The position numbers were made by a program, and so were the translations under genes. Positions 56,457 to 64,000 of a stretch of 64,000 nucleotides of DNA are shown piece by piece. This stretch comes from Lantana camara. Taxonomy: Eukaryota; Streptophyta; Magnoliopsida; Lamiales; Verbenaceae. The notes under the pieces were generated by a model that worked only from the letters and a program-made list of their open reading frames with translations, was not told the DNA's origin and searched no databases. Location: positions 16,017,001 through 16,081,000 of the forward strand of contig CM074856.1 in the NCBI GenBank assembly GCA_037501455.1. Direction: 5' to 3'. Numbering within the stretch: position 1 is the stretch's first letter; the number at the start of each line of letters is the position of its first letter.

Positions 56457-56876
56457 AGCTTTTAGGGTTCAAATGTTCCAAGTTTGTGAAATGGATTTGT
56501 GTGTATGTCACAAATATCTAATGTTGTTTTTGGTGAAATGTTTAGCTCAAGTGTATTCACCTCTTTTAAGCTTTTCTTCTAGCATGCCAAGTTGTATTTG
56601 AGAAATATTTTGGCATTGATTCAGATGAAACTGTTGTCGCTATGGTACTCTATCTAAGATTCTTATATGAATAAATGCCAAAAGTTTCATCCTAATCAAT
56701 GCCAAAATATTTTTCAAATACAACTTGACATGCTAGAAGAAAACCTTGAAAGCGCTAAATACACTTGAGCTAAACATTTCACCAAAAACAACGGTAGATA
56801 TTTGTGACACATTCACAGATCCATTTCACAAACTTGGAACATTTGAACCCTAAAAGCCAAGATTCTTATATGAATA
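56457..56876. repeat. Inverted duplication of the B3 gene's 3' flank
   Basis: 56457-56640 (from 'gcttttagggttcaaatg') reappears inverted at about 56674-56858 (ending 'catttgaaccctaaaagc'). The inserted inverted copy is bracketed by the direct repeat aagattcttatatgaata (about 56656 and 56859). D1 lacks it. Confidence 0.85.
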
Positions 56877-57411
56877 TGGTGTTTGGCACCACCAATGAGC
56901 TTGATGTTTGAGATATATCAAATTATGTAATTTGATTTGTTTCGAGTAAATTGAAAATGTGGCAAAATTTAACTTATAAACTGTTAAATAAGTGAGGGCT
57001 AAACCTGATGTGTGCAAAGAATCACCCACTCAACCAGTATTCTACTATGAGGTTCGACATAATTAGGCAAACTTCCCCTAGCATGTAAGAAATTACAACA
57101 ATTTAACCTAGCATATCCTGAGATTCAGCCAGATAGAAACTTACATTATAACCATGAATATACAACCAAAAACTGACCAGTAACAAGAGAAAAATAGGGG
57201 AACTTTTTGATCCGGATGTAATATAAGTTCTTGATAGGGGAAGTTTTTGTAATTTCCCAAACCCCAGGAGAAATTCGTGTACTTAGGTCAAAATGTCATG
57301 GGTGTGATGATCCCTTTCTTGTATGATATTTTTGAGTTGACTCATTGATCCTTTTCATAATCTCACTTTTTTCGATTACAATCTAGCAACAGCTTGTGGA
57401 AAGCACAAAAA

Positions 57412-60400
57412 TTAACTCCCGTTAGAAGAAGAAAATGATTTCAATGAAGTACTTTGAGTTCTATGTTTTCTTTTATCCAACCGGTTGTAAGCACCCTTAG
57501 TTCTAACGAAGAGCAACGAACTAGAAGTTAAACCTATCAACGATATCCACATCCACCACACAAATGTTTCGTGGTAGCAATCCTTGCCTATGCAAACCAT
57601 AGATCCATCCTTTGATACATTGTTGTTTGAGTTTCCTATGTTTGCCTCATATATTATAGCTGCAAGAAGACTGTAGAGTAGTGAGCCAATTGGGATGTTT
57701 GTAATGAGAATGTTGTGATTGACACCAGCTCTGTTGGGGCCGAATAGCTCTGATGTTATGGACACTGCTGTTGAAAATACAAATCCCGAGCTTAGTCCAA
57801 TCAAGGCTGTTGCAGTTATCAAAGTTGCCTTAGCGTCTGATGATACGAGCATGAGGAACGATAATGGAGTTGGAATAAGGGCCCATGCTAGCCATCCCGT
57901 CCTTGCGTGGTATAATTTTCTGCATAGTTTGAAAAGTCATTAGGGTGTTGAAAATGGAATGATTAAGAAGCTCATAATTCGATATTCTTAAACCTTACCC
58001 TCGTAAGAATTCCGGGGCAGTAGAAAGCAAGCGACCGAAGAACGAGCATGCAGAATAAATCGAAACAAGTGAACTAACATCCGAACCATAACCTAATGAT
58101 TCACAAATTTGGCCAAGATTGTTGCTATAAACCAGTCCCAAAGTCCCACCGCAGAAGTAGGCAACATAGTAAAGCCAGAAATCCAACCTGGAAACAAGCA
58201 TCCTAGTCGAGTGTTCTTCTCCTAGTTTAAAATCCTCATTGTCCAAGAAATCATCAAAACTCTCTCTCTCATCTCTTTCCATGAGACCTTGATGAACCTC
58301 AAGTTCATCATATCCAAAACCCGCAACCTTTTTCCCGATTCCCAAAACAGAGACGATCCAAGGTGTTAACATCGGAATTACTAGCAAAACAATAGCTCCA
58401 AATAGCACGAAACGGGCCATATAAGCATTTGATGATATTGAGTTTAGGACAAGGAGATACAGGCCTGTAATGATGGACACTGCAGTCAGGAAGATGAAGT
58501 TGGCAGGGTTCTGATCCCGTGCGGCGTCGGATGGAGAGGAGTGGTGCTTGATTGGTGGAAATGAAATGAGTGATATGATGAGAGGGAGAAGGGCATTTAG
58601 AAGAAGGTATACTTTACTGTCAATGGGGTTGATGGAGTTGGCTATGAGGTTGTAGATTGCTGCACTGACACCGTTGAAGCTTACGCCGAGGGAAATAGCT
58701 AATGCTCTGTTTGTTGTGAAGTGTTTTATGCAGAGGACATAGCAGACTGTGTTGAACCAGCAGATGCTGCAGCCTGATAGCAGAGATAGTAGAAGTACCT
58801 GGAATTTTTTATAAAAATAAATAAATATGAGTTATTTCAGTTTGGTTCGGTCTGATATCGAATCAGTTGGAAATCTAAAAATTAAATAAAAAATATAACT
58901 AATATTTTGACATACTAAATCTTGAAAGTTGAAAGATTCATGCAAGAACTAAGCATGAAGTTGAGCTTTAAGCTGCAGAGTCCTTTGTTGCTTGAATTCA
59001 ACTATTTCAATTGAAAAAGAATAAACTTGCATCAATTGATTAATATTGCAGTGCCCTCTACTCTAAGTATTGAACATGACTAGCTCAACATAAAATGTAG
59101 AATGATGTACAATGATAGAGGCAAGAGGATTGGCCCCCCTAAACTTTAATTTGCAGCCCTTCATTTCCTTTCTTGATGTATTTTTGTAGTTCTACTTATA
59201 TATTATATATATAATGGCCCGTAGAAATGACTCATTCATTTATTTAGGAGCTGGAACTCTAACTCTATGTATAAACAATATTAAATTTCATGTTCATGGT
59301 TAGTTATCCCAACCTTTGAATTGCATATAATTCAACGAGAAACTAATTATTATAGTCGACGGTGAATGACCTAATTTTTTAAAAAAATTGGATATACTTA
59401 AATTCTAAAATAATTTCGGGTATCAAATCAGTATGTACCAAACTAAGATTTGAAACATACACAAAATTTGATTGGATTAAGTACAACAAACTGTGCAAAT
59501 CACCAATGTTGATTGATTGAGAATGAAATGTAAAGAAATTTCTACCACTTTTGCGTCACGTTAGCGACAAAATCTTGCTATTTATTTTATTTTGCTGCAG
59601 CTACTGGACATAGTTGTTGTGTCCGCAATTATTTAACTAAACTATTTAAAACAAATAAAATAACAATGCTAGTCCTTGAAGCATAAAACAAACAACCATT
59701 ATAAATAAGCTTACTTGGCGCACCTAACACTACATTAATCTCCAATATAGCGACACTTCTAAAAATATAATTTTGTTATATTGTATTTTATTGTGTCGGA
59801 TATTATGTCCGGCACGAAATTAAAAAAAATCCAGAACACCCTATTGTATATCATAGACATTAACAGATGCAATAGAGATTAGAGCCTAGAGGCCAAAACC
59901 GGTTGTGAAGTTGGTACATTTTTTTTTTTTTTTTGACAACATGAAGTTGGTACATTTTGGTAGGTGGATATATGTTGGTTATTCTTATGCACTCTGATAG
60001 CTCACCTACTCCTAACGAACATTTATCATTATTCATTCAAGCATTTAATCGTCATTATTAAATATTAATAACCCAATTCTGAATTTCAAACTAAAAATTA
60101 GCATAATTCCAAATTTTCTATTGAATTTGCTATCAGTTCTAATTGACGTTTTTTGGTATAAAGCTTAAAGAAAAGGATTTTGTTAGAATATTTATTGTTA
60201 AATACGAGATTCTTTATCTTAAAAACAAATTAATAACCAAAATTTAAAATTACTTAAAATTATATATATATATATATATGACAAGAAATCTAGACACATT
60301 TCTCCGATGAAGATTGGTTTTTATAAGAAAGGCAGCCCAGAATGAATGCATCATGAAGGATGATCACATTAGAACTACGAAGAAAATCAATGGAGCCAGA

Positions 60401-60880
60401 ACATGAAGAACATTGAAACATTTGAAAAGGTAATTAGAATTAGCGCGAGAGAGAGAGGCAAAAACATACCAGAAAATAAGGCAGAGTGATGATTTCCTGA
60501 ATGAGGAGCCATTGGAGGCCATATCCAAGGAGACCCATGAAAGCAGCGACAAACATAACCCCCCATACCGGAAAATACATAAGCGAAACGCCCGAGCACC
60601 ACCCGAACGCCTTCCCCATATCGGACGCCACCGAGATATAGTTCAGCTGCACCTGCGATATGCCCAGGGCAGATTTCAGATCCGTCGAGTAGGACGAGAA
60701 GTCCAAATTCGTCCCCGTAAACGCTTGAATCCATGTCGTCGCCACCAACACCATCCATTTTCTGGATTCCCACGTCATTTCGTGACCGCGCGGCGAGGAA
60801 ATGGGGGTGGATTTCGAAGGGGGGTTTCTCGAAATTGGCAACAATGGCGTCTCGAGGTTTTGCTGGCGCCTGAGCTTCAT
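57412..60880 (-). CDS. NFD4/nodulin-like major facilitator transporter
   Basis: Three exons on the minus strand: 60880-60470, 58798-57999 and 57919-57412. They join through GT-AG sites with matching phase to give about 572 residues, the usual size of NUCLEAR FUSION DEFECTIVE 4-like proteins. The start is the ATG at 60880; the frame upstream has only a non-ATG codon. The N-terminal half has the nodulin-like domain (KWMVLVATTWIQAFTGTNLDFSSYS, LNYISVASDMGKAFGW). The C-terminal half has MFS helices (LDFWLYYVAYFCGGTLGLVYSNNLGQI, GLSSGFVFSTAVSITSELFG). There are about twelve hydrophobic segments around an acidic central loop. No stop or frameshift. Substrate unknown; some relatives act in organelles or at the plasma membrane. 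A sequence from its 1.67-kb first intron (58851-58907) also occurs at 12858-12912. Confidence 0.9.
58799..60469 (-). other. First intron of the NFD4-like gene
   Basis: Non-coding, AT-rich, with a T19 run near 59919-59937 and a short TA microsatellite near 60262-60280. No nested gene seen. Confidence 0.75.
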
Positions 60881-60988
60881 GGAGGCGCTATAAAAGAGGG
60901 AGGGAAGAGGAGAATTGTTGGTTGGGGAGTTTGAACAAACACTTTGCGGGCATGCTTTGGGAAGAGGACGTTTAACGGCACCAACCAA

Positions 60989-61528
60989 TACAATTGGTTA
61001 TGTTTTGTGCTCAATTATAATTTCTTTCTTATATAATCAAGTTGAGCCCTTGGATCCATATTATATTAATTTACTCAAATTACGTATTTAAAAATTTTAA
61101 TATATACTAACATTTTAATTTAAATAACTCGAATTGTAATAGGATATAAAACAATGTGTATATACATATAGATTATAGTCAATGAAAAAATTATACTTTC
61201 CTTTCTTCCTTTTTTTTTTTAGACAAAAACCCAGAAATAAATTATAGTTAATTATGTCTTTTATTTAAAGATTTTTGAAGAATTATTTGAAAGATTTAAT
61301 TTATATAATTATGGGATTTTGTCATAATGTTCCACATAAATTTAATACCAAAAATTGACTATTTTGGTTAGAATTATGTGGGATATCATTTAGAGTCAGA
61401 TTTAATATCAAAGATTGATAATTTCTGTTAGAATCAAGTGGAGCACCACTCTAACTCAGTCTACAAGTAAAGTTTTTTTCAAGTAGTTGTGTCGAACTTC
61501 TAACTTTTTAAAAATAAAATAAAAACTA
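60989..61528. other. Upstream region of the NFD4-like gene
   Basis: AT-rich; I see no gene and no distinct element. Confidence 0.5.
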
Positions 61529-62256
61529 TGTTTTGAAACCGGGACCTCTAACTGGTTACTGGTTTTACTAGTTCGACCGATCGGACCATCGGTCGGACCG
61601 GTATGACGTCATAATTATGTAATATTATAAATATTAATTAAAAATAATCAAATAAGCTAAATAATATAAAAAATTAGATATAATTTTAAATTACTCCCAA
61701 GTACTTATTAATTTTTAATTCATATTTCTAATAATAAAATTTTATATTATAAATCTATAAAAAAAAATATTATATTTTTATCGTAGATAAAAAATAAAAA
61801 ATATCACATGTACATTTATATTTTATTGATATATATTATAAAAAATACTACATATTATTTTATTTATATTTAAATTGAATCGTATAATATATTATAATAT
61901 TTATTGTCATAATTAATATTTTTTAATTTTTAATTGTAATTTATAAAATTGATGAGTTTATTTTTATGGAAAATTTTCCAACAACTTATCCGTTAAAAAA
62001 GAACTAATTTTTTCTCAATGGAAAAGTAGTAAGTATCTCTTTACATAATCTGTACTAATATCAAAATTTAAATTTTACATAACAACAATTGAGGTATCCA
62101 AGTTGGTTTGTACATCAATATCTTGTCCTTGGAACATAGGTTCGAATCCCAGTATACTTCAACATTTTGAATTTTTACAAAAAAAAAATCCGGTCCAACT
62201 GATTTGCGAAGCGGGCCGGTCACCGGTTGAACCGGTCCAGTCCGGGTTTCAAAACA
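61529..62256. mobile_element. CCGGT-rich TIR element with tRNA-like B box
   Basis: Ends TGTTTTGAAACC(G/C)GGA in inverted orientation; both ends are rich in accggtcc. About 62090-62150 has 'tatccaagttgg' and 'ggttcgaatcc', the same pair of tRNA-like boxes as FB2. Non-coding, 728 bp. Confidence 0.7.
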
Positions 62257-62829
62257 CAAAATAAAATTCATCCATTGTGAGTTGAGAATTAAATTAACGG
62301 ATCATTATCGGAAAATTGACTCATAAATTGTGACCAAACTCTTATAATGGTTTTAGTCTCCAAAACTCTATTTTCTATTTTACTTTTGTATTTTTTTATA
62401 TCCCTTTGAAATATTTTCCAATCTTTCTTAAAAATATTATTTTTAATTTGAAAAATTTTAAATTAACAAATTATTGTATATCTGTATCCCCGTTAACAAT
62501 ATAAGTTCACCACATTACTATTAAAGTATTACGATTTGAAAATATTATCATTTAGACATTTCTATTTTGGTTGTCATCTACATTATGTCAAAGCTAAATA
62601 AAATACCCATAAGGAGCAAATTCCATTGAAATATTTTCATAAAAATTTAATTTGCATTGCGCTACTAGACTATTATCTCTCAATACAAACTTATTCCTCA
62701 TAATCACCTATAGACAAATTTTAATTTATTCTTATAAAAATTGGCTTATACAGGTAAATTAAACTCGTAATTCAACATAGATCAATTATTGTTATTGTCA
62801 TTTCAATTTCACATTCACTACCGATTATA

Positions 62830-63745
62830 GAAAATTGTTCATTTCATCCACCTGGAATATCCGACTTGAAATCTTCAAACATATTTTTGGGTTTTGCAAA
62901 TGTAAGTACTTCAATTTTTTATTTGGTAACATTATAGGACAAAAATTACCGGAATCTCCTTTACCTTGCCGGAAATGATAACGTGTTGGTCGTAATGACA
63001 CATCGACTGCCATGTGGAATTTTTTTGCACATCACAATTTTTTTAAGAAAAAAAATTGAATAAAAAAATTCAATCGTTTTATATATAATTATTAACTTTT
63101 CTTTTAAGTTTCTCGTTACACCCCTAGAAATCATTACATCCGTCGACCTCCTCCTCCTCCTCCTCCATCAAACTTGCCAGATTTTCCAGAACCAAAAAAT
63201 ATTCACGTCACGCAGGCACTCAGCTAACACCGTCGATGAGGGTTGGTGACGAGCACAACCCATTAGTAGCTTTCCTTCATAAAAACTTCCTCTCATGGAC
63301 GAATTCAAATTGGCTTCTTTTCAGTTTTCAATACAGTTGCAGAGGTTAACAAACTCGGATTAACATATTTTCGACGAAAATTAAATATTCCAGTTTGGAC
63401 AAATACCGGTCCTTGATTGTTGTTGGTAGAAGATAGAGCAAGAACAGGAAGGCAAATAGGCAATCAAGCATTAACCCCAAAGAATGCATCAAATGGATGG
63501 ACAAAAAACAACCAAATTATTATTATTTTTTTATTTTGTGATGTGGAAAAAAAATTGCCACATGGTTGCCCATGTGTCATTCCGGCCGACACCTCATTAT
63601 TTTTGGCGAGGTAAAAGGATTCCGATAGGCCTTTGTCTTATAATTTCACCAAATAAAAAATTAAAGTTCTACATCTGCAAAAGTCCAAATTTATGTCTGT
63701 AAATTTCAAGTTAAATATTTCGAACGGATGAAATGAACAATTTTC
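62830..63745. mobile_element. Foldback element with arms of about 220 bp
   Basis: GAAAATTGTTCATTTCATCC at 62830 is exactly inverted at 63726-63745. The similarity continues inward with changes (ccacatgg, cgtgttggtc). The flanks 'cactaccgattata' and 'cactaccaattatta' look like an imperfect target duplication. Non-coding. Confidence 0.75.
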
Positions 63746-63839
63746 CACTACCAATTATTAGGCTGAAGTTATCAATAGTTTTTTCAAACAAAAAACACAC
63801 CAAAATATCTCATAGTGATTTGTAACGTCTTATATAATT

Positions 63840-64000
63840 TAAAGGGCTAATTCCAGTCACCCCCAAACCTTGGGGGGGTGGGGGTGCACTTTACCCCCTA
63901 TACTTTCAATCGGTGCACTTACCCCCCTCACCTTTGAAAAATGTTCACTTAACCCATTTCCGACGGAATATTCCGCAGGACTTTATGAATAAATTTTTAC
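63840..64000. mobile_element. Left end of another non-coding TIR element, cut by the window edge
   Basis: Starts 'gggctaattccagtcacccccaaacc' and has repeated 'gtgcacttacccccct' phrases, like ends of plant non-autonomous MULE-type elements. The other end lies outside. Confidence 0.5.

Larger units (their letters stand above)
54860..57310. repeat. Segment copy D3
   Basis: Collinear with 10525-12870 (D1), covering the whole B3 gene and its flanks. It differs by the lack of the D1 insertion near 10770 and by a private inverted duplication at 56457-56876. Confidence 0.88.

Overview
This is a nuclear window from a flowering plant, most likely a eudicot. The evidence is AT-rich DNA, short GT-AG introns, and plant-only families: Tat-type Ty3/gypsy, MuDR-like MULEs, plant B3 factors, an LRK10L-type receptor kinase and an NFD4/nodulin-like transporter. 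Nearly everything is mobile DNA. The only host-type genes are an apparently intact NFD4-like transporter (57412-60880, minus), an LRK10L-type kinase (about 44989-46789) that may belong with an upstream class III chitinase fragment (41724-42080), and two decayed B3 genes (10972-12219 and 55172-56452). The B3 genes lie in diverged copies of one duplicated segment.

Layout. 1-655 is an LTR fragment of a family with two further copies. 1246-9559 is a 5'-truncated Tat retrotransposon with a broken pol, a spliced antisense gene and a probable 3' LTR. 9560-13073 and 18288-18986 are duplicated segment. 13074-18277 is MULE-1, with 83-bp identical inverted ends, a 10-bp target duplication, an open spliced transposase and a convergent GRF zinc-finger gene. 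18987-20328 is a long-TIR foldback element. 20403-41367 is MULE-2, a giant nested element of about 21 kb with an 11-bp target duplication. It carries a disrupted transposase, a GRF zinc-finger gene, a DUF1985/Ulp1-type gene and arrays of a 16-bp palindrome-like motif. 41379-46789 is the chitinase/kinase region with TE debris. 47039-48706 is a second foldback. 48754-54848 is another long-TIR element, with tRNA-like arms and a gag-only LTR retrotransposon inside. 54860-57310 is the third segment copy. 57412-60880 is NFD4-like. 61529-64000 holds three non-coding inverted-repeat elements.

The most interesting system is in MULE-2 and MULE-1. Both elements, though different in transposase and termini, carry a small GRF zinc-finger protein ending in a membrane tail, with AACGG (MSA-like) motifs upstream of it. 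MULE-2 also encodes a DUF1985-Ulp1 protein and is filled with AATCGC-N4-GCGATT motifs. By eye I found these only inside its borders, outside its exons and outside the LTRs inserted into it. This resembles the logic of Arabidopsis VANDAL elements, where an element-encoded anti-silencing protein acts on repeated motifs, but that function here is inference. Target duplications let the insertion order be read: MULE-2, then an LTR in its transposase, then a small MULE and a solo LTR in that LTR, with another solo LTR elsewhere. Uninterrupted paralogous copies supply empty sites for three of the insertions.
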